Positions 18,046 to 27,935 of a DNA stretch of 64,000 bases are shown here, one piece after another. Numbering within the stretch: the stretch's first letter is position 1; each line of letters begins with the position of its first letter. The notes under the pieces were generated by a model, which worked only from the letters and a program-made list of their open reading frames with translations, made no database searches and was not told where the DNA came from. The stretch is taken from contig NZ_JAKSXN010000024.1 in assembly GCF_022427145.1 (NCBI RefSeq), positions 1 through 64,000 on the forward strand, read 5' to 3'. A program made the position numbers and the translations under genes. This stretch comes from Paenibacillus timonensis. GTDB taxonomy: Bacteria > Bacillota > Bacilli > Paenibacillales > Paenibacillaceae.

Positions 18046-18939
18046 TTACTCGAGATTCGCCGCTTGCTCGCGGATCTTCTCCAATTCCGCTTTCATCTCG
18101 ACGACCAGGTTGACTAGAGCCAAATGATTGGCTTTAGATCCGATCGTATTGGTTTCCCGGTTCATTTCCTGTATTAGAAAATCCAGCTTGCGCCCCACCG
18201 GCTCATAAGCCTGAAGCAGGCTGCGGCACTGCTCGAAGTGGCTCTTCAGGCGGATCAGCTCCTCGTCGATGTTGGACCGGTCGGCAAACACGGCCACTTC
18301 CATCGCAAAGCGCTGCTCATCGTAGTTCCCTTCCAGCAGTTCGGACAACCGACCTTTCAGACGGCTCCGGTATTCGTTCACGACCTCCGGAGCCAGCCGG
18401 ACCAACTCGCCATGAATCGCCTCCAACCGCTGCAGACGTTCAGCCAAATCGGCGGCCAGATGCTTCCCTTCCCGCTCCCGCATACCAAGAAGCCCAATCA
18501 GGGCTTCCTCCAAGCCATCGGTCAATACCTGTTCCCAATCGGGCTCGGCCGTGCCTTCGAGCGAGGTCTCCGCGGGGGCCGTTAAGGCGTCCGGCAGGGA
18601 CAACAGATCCCTGGCACTTAGCTTCGCGTCAACACCGTAGTGCTTGGCGAGCTCCCCGGCAGCTTTCAGGTACGCTTCGACGACCGGCCGGTTCAATACG
18701 TAAGGAAGGGTGCCGGATTCATCGCGTTCTTTACTGATGTATACATCAATGCGTCCCCGTTTGATATGGCGCTGAACCAAACGCCTCAGTCCGTCCTCAT
18801 AGCACGTCCATTCCCGCGGCATCCGCAGGACGACCTCGGCGTACCGGTGATTGACGGACTTGATTTCAAATTGGACGACGTAACCGCCATACGATCTGAC
18901 GGCCCCACCGTACCCTGTCATACTGTGCGACACAGGCAT
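18046..18939 (-). CDS. yloC: YicC/YloC family endoribonuclease
   Basis: This protein of 297 residues matches YicC/YloC, a stress-related endoribonuclease family. Recognisable parts are the N-terminal SMTGYG, EIKSVNHRYAEVVLRMP, and the C-terminal GRKLDFLIQEMNRETNTIGSKA. The ATG at 18939 is taken as start. The neighbouring GTG codons at 18942 and 18933 cannot be excluded. It lies 26 bases after the yitJ-like gene and upstream of remA-gmk. Confidence 0.92.
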   Translation of the reverse strand: MPVSHSMTGYGGAVRSYGGYVVQFEIKSVNHRYAEVVLRMPREWTCYEDGLRRLVQRHIKRGRIDVYISKERDESGTLPYVLNRPVVEAYLKAAGELAKHYGVDAKLSARDLLSLPDALTAPAETSLEGTAEPDWEQVLTDGLEEALIGLLGMREREGKHLAADLAERLQRLEAIHGELVRLAPEVVNEYRSRLKGRLSELLEGNYDEQRFAMEVAVFADRSNIDEELIRLKSHFEQCRSLLQAYEPVGRKLDFLIQEMNRETNTIGSKANHLALVNLVVEMKAELEKIREQAANLE

Positions 18940-18965
18940 CACATCCGTTACCCTATTGTAATTGA

Positions 18966-20861
18966 TTATGTGAACCGAGACAAGTGGGCCGAGCCCCGTT
19001 TGGATTTCTCGCGGACATAATTCATCAAGGCGACATTCATTTCATAGAACATGAACGGCGTCATGAGATAGATTCCGTTAAAATGCTCCATCGCCGTATC
19101 GAGCAGCTCTTTGGCGATCTCGACGCCCATTGCCCGCCCCTCTTCGCCCTGCAGTCCTTCCATCCGTTTGCGAACGTCTTCGGACAGCTGGATTCCGGGG
19201 ACCTCGTTGTGGAGATACTCGGCGTTTTTGCCGCTGGCCAGCGGCATGATACCCATGAAGATCGGCACGTCCAGGTGCGCCGTCGCCTGCTTGATCGCCA
19301 CGATCAGCTCGGGATCGTACACCGGTTGGGTCATGATGTAATCGGCGCCGGAAGCGATTTTCTTCTCCAACCGCTCCACCGCTTTGTGCAAATGCTTCAC
19401 GTTTGGGTTAAATGCGGCGCCAACGACGAATTTGGCTTTTTGCTTCAAGGGCTTGCCGGAGAAAGAGATCCCGTCGTTCAGCTGCTTGATCATGCGAATG
19501 ATCTCGAACGACGTCAAGTCGTACACCGAGCTGGCTCCCGGCAGGTCGCCAAAGCGGGCGGGGTCGCCCGTCACGGCCAGCACGTGGTCGATGCCAAGCG
19601 CATCGAAGCCCATCATATGCGACTGCGTGCCGATCAGGTTGCGGTCCCGGCAGGCGATGTGTACGAGCGGTCTCAAGCCGAGCCGAGACAGGACGAGATG
19701 TCCGAGCGCCATGTTGCTCATGCGCGTCACGGCAAGCGAGTTGTCCGCCAGCGTAAGCGCATCGACGCCCGCCTCTTTCAAAGCGGCTGCGCCTTCCATG
19801 AACTTGCCGATGTCCAGGTCGCGCGGCGGGTCCAACTCGACGATGACGGTATGCCGCTCTTTCACGAGCTCGGTCAAGCTCGGCAGCTCGCGTCCTCCGT
19901 CGCCGGCATCTGCCGCAACCGGCCGTTCTTTCAGCGATACGGCAACGGATGAACGCGGTTCAGGCAGCTTGGGCTCGCTCGCCAGAGGCATGACGGCATA
20001 TCCCTCAAGCGCATTCGCCATGGCCGAGATATGCTCCGGCGTCGTGCCGCAGCATCCGCCGATCAATCTGGCTCCCAAATCGGCGAAAGAACGAGCGCAT
20101 TCCCCGAAATATTCCGGGGTTGCCCCATATACATATTCTCCATCGACATAGTCCGCCAAACCTGCATTCGGGAATACGGACATCGGTACGTCGAGAGGTC
20201 CTCCTACTCCGTCCATCACGCCCATGATTCCTTTCGGGCCGGAATGACAGTTGAAGCCAAGCACGTCCGCCCTTTCCTGGACCAGGATCCCGAAGGCCTC
20301 CGGGATCGTAAACCCGTCCAGCGTGCGTCCGATTTGATCGACGGCGAACTGGCAGATGACTGGTACGTCTGTCAGCTTGCGGGCTTGTCCCAAGGCGATC
20401 CGCATTTCCTCCAGATCGTAAAACGTCTCGAACAGCAGCGCGTCCACCCCTTCGGTCAGCAAGGCGGAAATTTGCTGCGCGAAGTAAATCCCAAGCTCCT
20501 GGCTGGTGACATTGGCACGCTTGCCCCCGCGGATGGAACCGACCGCTCCCGCGACGTACGCGCGATCTCCCGCCGCCTGCTTGGCGATCCGCACTGCGGC
20601 CCGGTTGATGTCCTCCACTTTGGCTTCCAGCCCGAATTTGGACAATTTATAGTAATTCGCCGAAAACGTATTGGTTTCCAACAGCCGAGCTCCGGCATCG
20701 AGATAGCGGCGATGGATGTCGCCGATCACGTCCGGGCGCAGCAAATTAAATTCTTCATAAGAGATGCCGACCGGAAAACCCAACTGGTACAGGTAAGTAC
20801 CCATGGCCCCGTCGCCGACGATGATTTCGCGTTCCCAAGCCGTACGCAAATCCGGTTTCAT
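18966..20861 (-). CDS. Bifunctional homocysteine S-methyltransferase / methylenetetrahydrofolate reductase
   Basis: This 631-residue fusion corresponds to Bacillus YitJ. The N-terminal half is a homocysteine methyltransferase with DGAMGTYLYQLGF, NCHSGP and the zinc site GGCCGTTPEH. The C-terminal half (from about 330) is a MetF-type FAD enzyme with IVELDPPRDLD, AVTGDPARFGD and IMTQPVYD. Together they make a methyl donor from methylene-THF and transfer it to homocysteine. A good GGGGGCAG site precedes the ATG. No S-box riboswitch is seen in the 129-base leader. In Bacillus yitJ lies elsewhere, so its place between dapF and yloC is a lineage feature. Confidence 0.95.
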   Translation of the reverse strand: MKPDLRTAWEREIIVGDGAMGTYLYQLGFPVGISYEEFNLLRPDVIGDIHRRYLDAGARLLETNTFSANYYKLSKFGLEAKVEDINRAAVRIAKQAAGDRAYVAGAVGSIRGGKRANVTSQELGIYFAQQISALLTEGVDALLFETFYDLEEMRIALGQARKLTDVPVICQFAVDQIGRTLDGFTIPEAFGILVQERADVLGFNCHSGPKGIMGVMDGVGGPLDVPMSVFPNAGLADYVDGEYVYGATPEYFGECARSFADLGARLIGGCCGTTPEHISAMANALEGYAVMPLASEPKLPEPRSSVAVSLKERPVAADAGDGGRELPSLTELVKERHTVIVELDPPRDLDIGKFMEGAAALKEAGVDALTLADNSLAVTRMSNMALGHLVLSRLGLRPLVHIACRDRNLIGTQSHMMGFDALGIDHVLAVTGDPARFGDLPGASSVYDLTSFEIIRMIKQLNDGISFSGKPLKQKAKFVVGAAFNPNVKHLHKAVERLEKKIASGADYIMTQPVYDPELIVAIKQATAHLDVPIFMGIMPLASGKNAEYLHNEVPGIQLSEDVRKRMEGLQGEEGRAMGVEIAKELLDTAMEHFNGIYLMTPFMFYEMNVALMNYVREKSKRGSAHLSRFT

Positions 20862-20991
20862 GCTTCTGCCCCCTGACTGCCGTGATGTCTTGTCGCCTTG
20901 TGATCAACCCCGGCGAAACTATTATCATATTAATTTATCATAAATCGCTCAGAATGATAAGGTATCGTCTTCCCCCCGTCTTCTGACGCCA

Positions 20992-21028
20992 AAAAGCCGG
21001 AACCCGCTTCAAGGGTTCCGGCTTTTTG
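20992..21028. terminator. Terminator after dapF
   Basis: AAAAAGCCGGAACCC-GCTTCAA-GGGTTCCGGCTTTTT forms a perfect stem with a T run in both directions. It lies 21 bases after the dapF stop and upstream of the yitJ-like gene, so it separates the two. Confidence 0.93.
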
Positions 21029-21048
21029 CAGATCTCCAAGGGGGGCCG

Positions 21049-21885
21049 TTAAATTTCGATGCGGCCTTCGTATACCGCTTCCGCCGGCCCTGTCATGTAC
21101 ACATGATTGTCGCGTTCATCCCATTCGATGAACAGATCGCCGCCCTTCAGGCCGATCCAAGCGGCCCGGTCCGTCAATCCGTTCAACACGGAGGAAACCA
21201 GCGTAGCGCAGGCGCCCGTACCGCAAGCCAGCGTTGGGCCCGCTCCGCGTTCCCATACGCGCATCTCCACCCGCTGACGATTCGTCACGGTGGCGAATTC
21301 CACGTTGATCTTGCGCGGGAAGAACGGGTGCACCTCCAGCTTCGGCCCCCACGTCGCCAAATCGAAGTTCGGCGCGTCGTCGACGTAAATCACGCAATGC
21401 GGGTTGCCCATGGAGACGGCCGTAAACGCAAATTCCCGTCCGCTCGTCTCGATCGGCTGATTCAGTACCGGATGTTGATCCAGCGTCGTCGGTACGGCCA
21501 AGCCGTCCAGAATCGGCTCGCCCATGTCGACCCGGACCGTTTTGACGGCTCCGTCCTCCACCTGCAAGGTGACCTGCTGAACGCCGGCACCCAAGGTTTC
21601 GATCGTTACGCTGGCCTTATCGACCAAGCGGTGGTCGTATACGTATTTGGCTACGCAGCGGATCGCGTTGCCGCATTGCTCGGCTTCCGTGCCGTCCGAA
21701 TTGATGATGCGCATTTTGAAATCCGCTTTCTCCGACGGAAGAATAAACACCAATCCGTCCCCGCCGACGCCGAAATAGCGGTCACACCACCGAATCGCCA
21801 GCTCGGATACGTTGTCCGGCAGCTGTTGTTCGCCATAAAACACTAGAAAATCGTTGCCTAGTCCGTGCATTTTCGTAAATTCCAT
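21049..21885 (-). CDS. dapF: Diaminopimelate epimerase
   Basis: This 278-residue enzyme converts LL- to meso-diaminopimelate for lysine and peptidoglycan synthesis. The two catalytic cysteines sit in EAEQCGNAIRC and TLACGTGACAT. It begins MEFTKMHGLGNDF and has AGGAGTGG upstream. It lies between the yloB gene and a terminator, so it may be transcribed alone. Confidence 0.97.
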   Translation of the reverse strand: MEFTKMHGLGNDFLVFYGEQQLPDNVSELAIRWCDRYFGVGGDGLVFILPSEKADFKMRIINSDGTEAEQCGNAIRCVAKYVYDHRLVDKASVTIETLGAGVQQVTLQVEDGAVKTVRVDMGEPILDGLAVPTTLDQHPVLNQPIETSGREFAFTAVSMGNPHCVIYVDDAPNFDLATWGPKLEVHPFFPRKINVEFATVTNRQRVEMRVWERGAGPTLACGTGACATLVSSVLNGLTDRAAWIGLKGGDLFIEWDERDNHVYMTGPAEAVYEGRIEI

Positions 21886-21928
21886 GCTAACCCCACTCCT
21901 GCATCGTTAAATGATAGGGTTAGTCTAT

Positions 21929-21947
21929 CTTTTGCCCGGGGCAAAAG
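21929..21947. other. 19-base palindrome upstream of dapF
   Basis: CTTTTGCCC-G-GGGCAAAAG is a perfect inverted repeat 44 bases before the dapF start and 10 bases after the yloB stop. No T run follows on the minus strand, so it is either a weak terminator of yloB or a protein-binding site. Confidence 0.5.
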
Positions 21948-21956
21948 CTATTGATT

Positions 21957-24761
21957 TTATGCACGAATATTTGTACTTTTCGCGGTGACGAGCGGACGCG
22001 GCCCGCTGGTACGCCGGTTCCGTTTGCCCGACCAGACGCTGCCCGCGCCCATCAGGAAGGTTGGAATGCCCGCGGCCACCAACGTGATCGCCCACTCCCG
22101 CGTTCCGAGCGGCACCGTTTTGAAGATCGGCTGCAGCGGTTCGATGTACATTACGGCAAGCAGCAGCACAATGGACGACAGGACTGCAGCGACCAGATAT
22201 TTATTTTGCAAAATGTTGCGATGGAAGATCGAACGCGAGCTGCGGCAATCGAACACATGAATCAGCTGCGCCATGACCAGGGTGGCGAAGGCGACCGATT
22301 GCGCTTTGACCAGTTGGGCCGGATCGTTTGGCGCAACCCGCAGCGTCAGCCAGAAGGCGCCCAGCGTACATAAGCCGATCAGCACCCCGCGGCTGATGAT
22401 CTTCCAGCCCAAACGGCGCGCAAAAATATTTTCGTTCGCACCGCGCGGCTTGTGCTCCATCAGGTCTTTCTCGGGCTGATCGACGCCCAGCGCCATCGCC
22501 GGCAAACCGTCGGTTACGAGGTTGACCCACAAAATCTGGATCGGCAGCAGCGGCAGCGGCAAACCGGCCAACATGGCGAAGAACATCGTCAAGATCTCGC
22601 CGACATTGGAAGCCAGCAAATAGCGGATGAATTTGCGGATGTTCTCATAGATGCTGCGGCCTTCCTCAATCGCAGCCACGATCGACGTGAAGTTGTCGTC
22701 GCTCAAGATCAGCGAGGACGCTTCCTTGGACACGTCCGTGCCCGTTATGCCCATGGCGATGCCGATATCGGCCGCTTTAATCGCCGGCGCATCGTTCACG
22801 CCGTCGCCGGTCATGGCCACGACGTGCCCATTTCGCTGCAGCGCCTTGACGATCCGCAGTTTATGCTCCGGAGACACCCGGGAGTAAACGTAGATGTTCT
22901 CCACCTGCTTCTCCAGTTCCTCGTCGCTCAGCATCTCCAGCTGTTGGCCCGACATCGAGGAGCCGCCCCGCGGCAAAATGCCGAGATCGGCGGCGATCGC
23001 TTCGGCGGTCAATCCGTGGTCGCCGGTGATCATCACCGTTTTGATGCCTGCCCGGCGGCAGACGGTGATCGCTTCCCGCGCTTCACGGCGCGGAGGATCA
23101 ATCATCCCCGTCAAGCCGACGAAGATTAGCTGCGATTCCACCTGATCCTCTTGGTCCGACCCTTCCGCCGGCTTCAGGTCACGGTAAGCCATCCCGAGCA
23201 CCCGCAGCGCGCTGCGGGCCATTTGTTCATTGGCCGCTTGCACTTTTTGCCGGAAGGTGCCGGTGAAGGGAACGACTTTTCCTTCCCATAGAATATACGA
23301 GCAGCGCTCCAGCAGCATGTCCGGCGCGCCCTTGACCAGCGCCATTTTACCGCCTTGATGGGAGACGATGACGGACATTCGCTTACGTTTGGAATCGAAA
23401 GGAAACTCCTGGTCGCGGACATACATCCCGCTTAAGGCTGCCGGCGACAAGCCCATTTTGGAGGCCAGCGTGACCAGAGCGCCCTCGGTCGGATCGCCCT
23501 TCAGCTTCCAAACCGGTCCGGATGCGGCGGCTTCTTCCTTCGTCTTGCGGCGGCCGCGCTTCTCCGGATCGTCGTCATAGATGACCGCGTTGCTGCACAA
23601 GGCGCTGATCTGCAGCAGCCGCCGCAGGCTTTGGTCCTTGCGCAAATCGACGGGCATGCCTTGATCCAGGATGTTGCCGACCGGCTCGTACCCTTCTCCC
23701 GTCACATCCAACGACCGCCCTTCCAGCCACAACCGGGTCACGGTCATTTTGTTCTGAGTCAGCGTGCCGGTTTTATCCGAGCAGATGACCGAGGCGCAGC
23801 CAAGCGTCTCCACCGACGGCAGCTTGCGGACGATCGCCTTGCGTTTGATCATGCGCTGCACGCCGAGTGCCAGCGCGATCGTCACGATGGCCGGCAAGCC
23901 TTCCGGAATGGCGGCTACCGCCAGGCTGACTCCCGCGAAGAACATGCTGTTCGCCGGTTGTCCTTGCAGAATCCCCAGAAGCACCACGACGACGGTCAAG
24001 CCGAGCGCCATATAAATCAAAATTTTGCCGAGCTGCTCCAGCCGCCGTTGCAGCGGGGTTTCCTGGACCTCGGTATTTTGGATCAGATCGGCGATTTTGC
24101 CCATCTCGGTGTCCATGCCCGTGCGAATCACGATTCCCCGGCCCGTTCCGCGGGTAATCATCGTGCCCATGAAGCCGATATTTTTCTGGTCGCCCAGAGG
24201 AACGTCGCTTTCGCTCAGCACTCCCGCATGCTTGCCCACCGGATGCGATTCGCCGGTCAAAGCGGATTCTTCCACGTCCAGGCTGTTCGTGGATAACCAC
24301 CGGATATCGGCCGGAATCCGATCACCGCTCTCCAGGAGGACGATATCCCCCGGAACCAGCTCCCTGGCCGGAATGTTCTTGACGACACCTTGACGCAGCA
24401 CGTTGGCATGGGGCGCGGACAGCTCCTTCAGCGCCCGCAGGGAACGTTCCGCGCGGAATTCCTGGATGAATCCAAGCACCCCGTTCAGAATAATGATGGC
24501 GATGATCGTGACGGCATCCAGATATTCGCCGAGAAAACCGGAAATCAGCGTGGCCCCCATCAGCACCAACATCATAAAATCCTTGAACTGGTTCAGAAAC
24601 AGCAAAATCGGAGAGATGCGCTCCCCTTCCTGCAGCTCGTTCCAGCCGGATTCCTCGCGTCTCTTTAGCGCTGCTTCGTCGGTCAGGCCCTGTTCACGCG
24701 TGACGCCGAAGCGTTCCAGAAGCGCTTCACTGCTCCACTGGTGCCAGTTTTTTTGTTCCAT
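21957..24761 (-). CDS. yloB: Calcium-translocating P-type ATPase (SERCA type, YloB)
   Basis: This 934-residue P2A ATPase pumps Ca2+ out of the cell. The actuator motif TGES, the phosphorylation site [12 protein letters not shown], nucleotide-binding [21 protein letters not shown], and [17 protein letters not shown] are present. The membrane segment [12 protein letters not shown] and [13 protein letters not shown] contain Ca2+ ligands typical of SERCA-like pumps. The start at 24761 (MEQKNWHQW) is used because longer forms have no good site. The gene is divergent from rqcH, as in Bacillus (yloA-yloB). Confidence 0.95.
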   Translation of the reverse strand: MEQKNWHQWSSEALLERFGVTREQGLTDEAALKRREESGWNELQEGERISPILLFLNQFKDFMMLVLMGATLISGFLGEYLDAVTIIAIIILNGVLGFIQEFRAERSLRALKELSAPHANVLRQGVVKNIPARELVPGDIVLLESGDRIPADIRWLSTNSLDVEESALTGESHPVGKHAGVLSESDVPLGDQKNIGFMGTMITRGTGRGIVIRTGMDTEMGKIADLIQNTEVQETPLQRRLEQLGKILIYMALGLTVVVVLLGILQGQPANSMFFAGVSLAVAAIPEGLPAIVTIALALGVQRMIKRKAIVRKLPSVETLGCASVICSDKTGTLTQNKMTVTRLWLEGRSLDVTGEGYEPVGNILDQGMPVDLRKDQSLRRLLQISALCSNAVIYDDDPEKRGRRKTKEEAAASGPVWKLKGDPTEGALVTLASKMGLSPAALSGMYVRDQEFPFDSKRKRMSVIVSHQGGKMALVKGAPDMLLERCSYILWEGKVVPFTGTFRQKVQAANEQMARSALRVLGMAYRDLKPAEGSDQEDQVESQLIFVGLTGMIDPPRREAREAITVCRRAGIKTVMITGDHGLTAEAIAADLGILPRGGSSMSGQQLEMLSDEELEKQVENIYVYSRVSPEHKLRIVKALQRNGHVVAMTGDGVNDAPAIKAADIGIAMGITGTDVSKEASSLILSDDNFTSIVAAIEEGRSIYENIRKFIRYLLASNVGEILTMFFAMLAGLPLPLLPIQILWVNLVTDGLPAMALGVDQPEKDLMEHKPRGANENIFARRLGWKIISRGVLIGLCTLGAFWLTLRVAPNDPAQLVKAQSVAFATLVMAQLIHVFDCRSSRSIFHRNILQNKYLVAAVLSSIVLLLAVMYIEPLQPIFKTVPLGTREWAITLVAAGIPTFLMGAGSVWSGKRNRRTSGPRPLVTAKSTNIRA

Positions 24762-24958
24762 CCTCCTTATTCCCCTTCCGTTTATAATGCAGTATCGGCG
24801 TGAAGGCTTTTCCACCTAGGGTAAATGTATTCCAGCCAGTCCCAAATTATCACAGGGGAGCCCTTAAGTTTTTGGCCGAAGTATGGCATCATAGAGGAAG
24901 GCTTCCTATCTAAACCATCACTTTCATTCCTAAGAGAGAACAGGAGAATATCATCAAA

Positions 24959-26728
24959 ATGGCACTCGACGGCATCGTAACCAGAGCGATCGTGCACGAA
25001 CTGCAAGTCTGCATCGGCGGTCGCATCAATAAAATACATCAGCCCGCAGGGAGCGACCTCGTCTTTCATCTGCGCACGCAGGCCGGAAACCGACGGCTCC
25101 TGCTGTCGGCGAACCCGACGTACCCGCGGGTTCATTTCACGGAAGCCGCGTTTCCGAATCCGTTGGAGGCGCCGATGTTCTGCATGCTGCTGCGCAAGCA
25201 CTGCGAAGGCGGTACGATCGAAGCCGTGACCCAGGTCGGCATGGAGCGGATCATCCATATCGACGTCCGCACGCGCGATGAGCTCGGCGACTTGTCCATC
25301 AAGCGGATCATTATCGAATTGATGGGACGGCACAGCAATATCATCCTGGTTGATCCGACCACCGGCACCCAGTTGGACGGAATCCATCACGTGACGCCGG
25401 CCATTTCCGGCTATCGGGTCGTTATGCCCGGCTTCGCCTATACGGCGCCGCCGGAGCAGCATAAGAGCCATCCGCTCGAAGCGGATCGCGCGGCCTTTCT
25501 GGCCGCCTGGCAAGCGGCGGCGTCCGAAGGCAAAGGCACCGGCAGCGGCTGGCTGGTCGACGCCTTCGGCGGTTTGAGCCCGCTGATCGCCGGCGAAATC
25601 TATGCCCGCGCCGGGGTAAGCGGCGTTGCGATGGAGATCGGGCTGAACCCGGAGGAGGCGGAGCGGCTGTGGCAAGCTTTTTCCGGATTAATGGAAGAGG
25701 TTCGCAACCAGCGGTATACGCCCATGACCGGCGAGAACGCCAAGGGGAAAAGCATCTTTTCCGCCGTGCGGCTTACGAGCGCTCACGGAGAGATTCGCAC
25801 CTATGCTTCAATCAGCGAATGCATGGAGGATTACTTCGGGGATAAAGCGCTGCGGGATACGGTCAAGCAGAGAACGAGCGACCTGCTGCGCTTCCTGCAG
25901 AATGAGCGGAACAAGAACGTAAAGAAGCTGACCAATCTGGAGCAGGATTTGAACGAAGCCGAAGACGCCGAACGTTACCGTATCTGGGGCGAGCTGCTCC
26001 TTCCTTCGCTGCATGCGATCCGCAAAGGCGATACTAGTGTCGAACTCGTCAACTACTACGATGAGGAGCAGGGGATGGAGACGATTCCGCTGGATCCCCT
26101 GCTGACGCCTTCGGAGAACGCCCAGCGTTATTTTAAGAAATACAACAAATTCAAGAACAGCCTCGCCGTGATCGACGAACAGATGGAGCTGGCCAAGGGG
26201 GAAATCGCTTATCTCGAAGGCTTGCTTCAGCAACTGAACGACGCGACGTTAAGCGATATCGACGAAATCCGCGAGGAGCTGACCCAGCAGGGATATTTGC
26301 GGGATCGGGCCAAACGGGGCAAGAAGAAGAAAAAAACCGACCGTCCGACGCTGCACGTCTATACCTCGTCCGAGGGCATCGAAATTTACGTCGGCAAAAA
26401 CAACCTGCAAAACGAATACGTGACGAACCGACTTGGCAAACCCAACGATACCTGGCTTCATACGAAGGACATCCCGGGTTCGCACGTGCTGATCCGCAGC
26501 GAGTCGTACGGCGACGCAACGCTGAACGAAGCCGCGCAGCTTGCCGCGTATTTCAGCCAGGCGAAGCAATCGAGCAGCGTACCCGTCGACTGTACCCTGA
26601 TCCGCCACGTCCGCAAGCCAAGCGGAGCCAAACCCGGCTTCGTCATTTACGACCACCAGCGGACGTTGTTCGTTACGCCGGATGAGCGGCTGATCAAGGC
26701 GTTGCCGAATACGGTGAAGAACGGTTGA
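24959..26728 (+). CDS. rqcH: Ribosome quality control factor RqcH (NFACT family, YloA)
   Basis: This 589-residue NFACT protein binds stalled 50S subunits with peptidyl-tRNA and recruits tRNA-Ala to add C-terminal alanine tails that mark the product for degradation. NFACT-N (MALDGIVTRAIVHELQ, GRINKIHQP), a central coiled coil (about 290-440) and the NFACT-R domain (EIYVGKNNLQNEYVTNRL, DTWLHTKDIPGSHVLIR) appear in order. An AGGAGAAT site precedes the ATG. It was formerly annotated as a fibronectin-binding protein, which is not its main role. Confidence 0.95.
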   Translation: MALDGIVTRAIVHELQVCIGGRINKIHQPAGSDLVFHLRTQAGNRRLLLSANPTYPRVHFTEAAFPNPLEAPMFCMLLRKHCEGGTIEAVTQVGMERIIHIDVRTRDELGDLSIKRIIIELMGRHSNIILVDPTTGTQLDGIHHVTPAISGYRVVMPGFAYTAPPEQHKSHPLEADRAAFLAAWQAAASEGKGTGSGWLVDAFGGLSPLIAGEIYARAGVSGVAMEIGLNPEEAERLWQAFSGLMEEVRNQRYTPMTGENAKGKSIFSAVRLTSAHGEIRTYASISECMEDYFGDKALRDTVKQRTSDLLRFLQNERNKNVKKLTNLEQDLNEAEDAERYRIWGELLLPSLHAIRKGDTSVELVNYYDEEQGMETIPLDPLLTPSENAQRYFKKYNKFKNSLAVIDEQMELAKGEIAYLEGLLQQLNDATLSDIDEIREELTQQGYLRDRAKRGKKKKKTDRPTLHVYTSSEGIEIYVGKNNLQNEYVTNRLGKPNDTWLHTKDIPGSHVLIRSESYGDATLNEAAQLAAYFSQAKQSSSVPVDCTLIRHVRKPSGAKPGFVIYDHQRTLFVTPDERLIKALPNTVKNG

Positions 26729-26773
26729 TTGCCGCGGCTCGCGGGGGAGTCCCACCGCCGGCTTGAAGGTCCA

Positions 26774-26955
26774 GATGTAAAAGTGCAGTTGAGCTCTTCC
26801 GAAACGGCCGAATTTAGCCAATCAAATGTAAAATACAGTTCATTCCCGGCAAAACGTGGGGTTGGGGCGTTTGAACGCTAAATGAACTGCAGTTTTGCAT
26901 TTCACACACCAAGAAATACGCTTTTTCCACAAAATGAGCTGCACTTTTGCATTTG
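26774..26955. repeat. Intergenic inverted-repeat cluster, family B, copy 1
   Basis: Four units with consensus AATGYAAAAGTGCAGTTCA lie in the 294-base gap between rqcH and the PHP gene. Two are direct (26774-26794 and 26824-26845) and two inverted (26880-26902 and 26931-26955). The same unit recurs at 58761-58882. Apart from this cluster and the terminator that follows, the gap has no feature. Confidence 0.75.
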
Positions 26956-26962
26956 CTCCAGT

Positions 26963-27023
26963 AAAAAAACGGTGTCCCATCGGGGTTCATAGATTCATAG
27001 ACCCTTTGGAGCACCGTTTTTTT
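26963..27023. terminator. Bidirectional terminator between rqcH and the PHP gene
   Basis: AAAAAACGGTG pairs with CACCGTTTTTT across about 38 bases that hold a smaller imperfect stem. The T runs on both strands suit the convergent rqcH and PHP genes. The right arm touches the PHP stop codon. Confidence 0.8.
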
Positions 27024-27904
27024 CAGTTCTTCTCGATCCGTCCGGCTGCCGCCGCCTGCTTCAGGCGTTCCACCGTCCCTGGCGGAGCCGTGCGTCCGCC
27101 CAAATCGCCGTGGAAGACGACGCCCTGCCGCACGCCGTGGTAATCGGATCCGCCGGTCACGATAAGCCCGTACTGCTCGGCCATCGCGGCATAACGGATC
27201 TCCTCCTCCGGCCCGTGGTCGGAATGGTACACTTCGATTCCGTCCGGCTTCCCGCGCTCCAGGATCGACCGCACCAGTTTGTCGTCTCCGTACAGACCGG
27301 GGTGAGCCAGTACCGGCGCGCCGCCCGCCTCGCGAATCCATGCGATCGCCTCCTCCGGGGCAATGCGCGGCAGAGAAGCATATCCCGGTTTGCCTTCGGC
27401 CAAATACCGGTCAAATGCGTCTCGCATATCGACCGCATAACCTTTGCGAACGAGGGCATCGGCGATATGCGGGCGGCCCAGGCTCTCATCGGGACGCAGC
27501 GGCCGGGACAGCCCGGCCTTCACTTCCTCCAGCGTGATCGAAACGCCTAATTCCTGCAGCTTGGCGATAATTAGTCCATTCCGCTCCTCTCGTACCGAGC
27601 GAAGCCGGGCCAGGCGAGCCTGAAACCGATCGTCATCGAAATTCATGTAGTAGCCCAGCACATGTATGTCTTTGCCTGCGGCGCGGGTACTGATCTCGAT
27701 GCCGGGGACGACGTCCACGCCAAGCTCCTTCCCGGCCAATAGTGCCTCCCCGATCCCGGCGACGGTATCGTGATCCGTGATCGCCAGACCCGTAAGCCCT
27801 TTCTCCTTGGCCAACCTCACATTTTCCGACGGTTTATTCATCCCGTCCGAAGCTTGCGTATGCGAATGCAGATCGTAACGTTCATTTGCCGAATGCTGTT
27901 CCAT
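27023..27904 (-). CDS. PHP-domain phosphoesterase (TrpH/RNase AM-like)
   Basis: This 293-residue protein of the polymerase and histidinol phosphatase superfamily resembles the TrpH/YciV group, whose members degrade 3',5'-nucleotides and short RNA from the 5' end. Metal-binding motifs are YDLHSHTQASDG near residue 10, ITDHDTVAG, GIEIST, ARLAHPGLYG-like PVLAHPGLYG, and GGSDYHG near 260. The start has GAAGGATGGG upstream. It is a stand-alone gene, and its substrate is not deducible. Confidence 0.85.
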   Translation of the reverse strand: MEQHSANERYDLHSHTQASDGMNKPSENVRLAKEKGLTGLAITDHDTVAGIGEALLAGKELGVDVVPGIEISTRAAGKDIHVLGYYMNFDDDRFQARLARLRSVREERNGLIIAKLQELGVSITLEEVKAGLSRPLRPDESLGRPHIADALVRKGYAVDMRDAFDRYLAEGKPGYASLPRIAPEEAIAWIREAGGAPVLAHPGLYGDDKLVRSILERGKPDGIEVYHSDHGPEEEIRYAAMAEQYGLIVTGGSDYHGVRQGVVFHGDLGGRTAPPGTVERLKQAAAAGRIEKN

Positions 27905-27935
27905 CGCTTTCCCATCCTTCGTTTTCGCTATGTCT

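Noticed and set aside
24782-25675. 297-codon open frame on the minus strand opposite rqcH
   Set aside because: It is antisense to well-supported rqcH coding sequence and has no recognised domain.
26774-26955. CRISPR array in the repeat cluster
   Set aside because: The units differ in orientation and sequence and the spacing is irregular. No cas gene is present.
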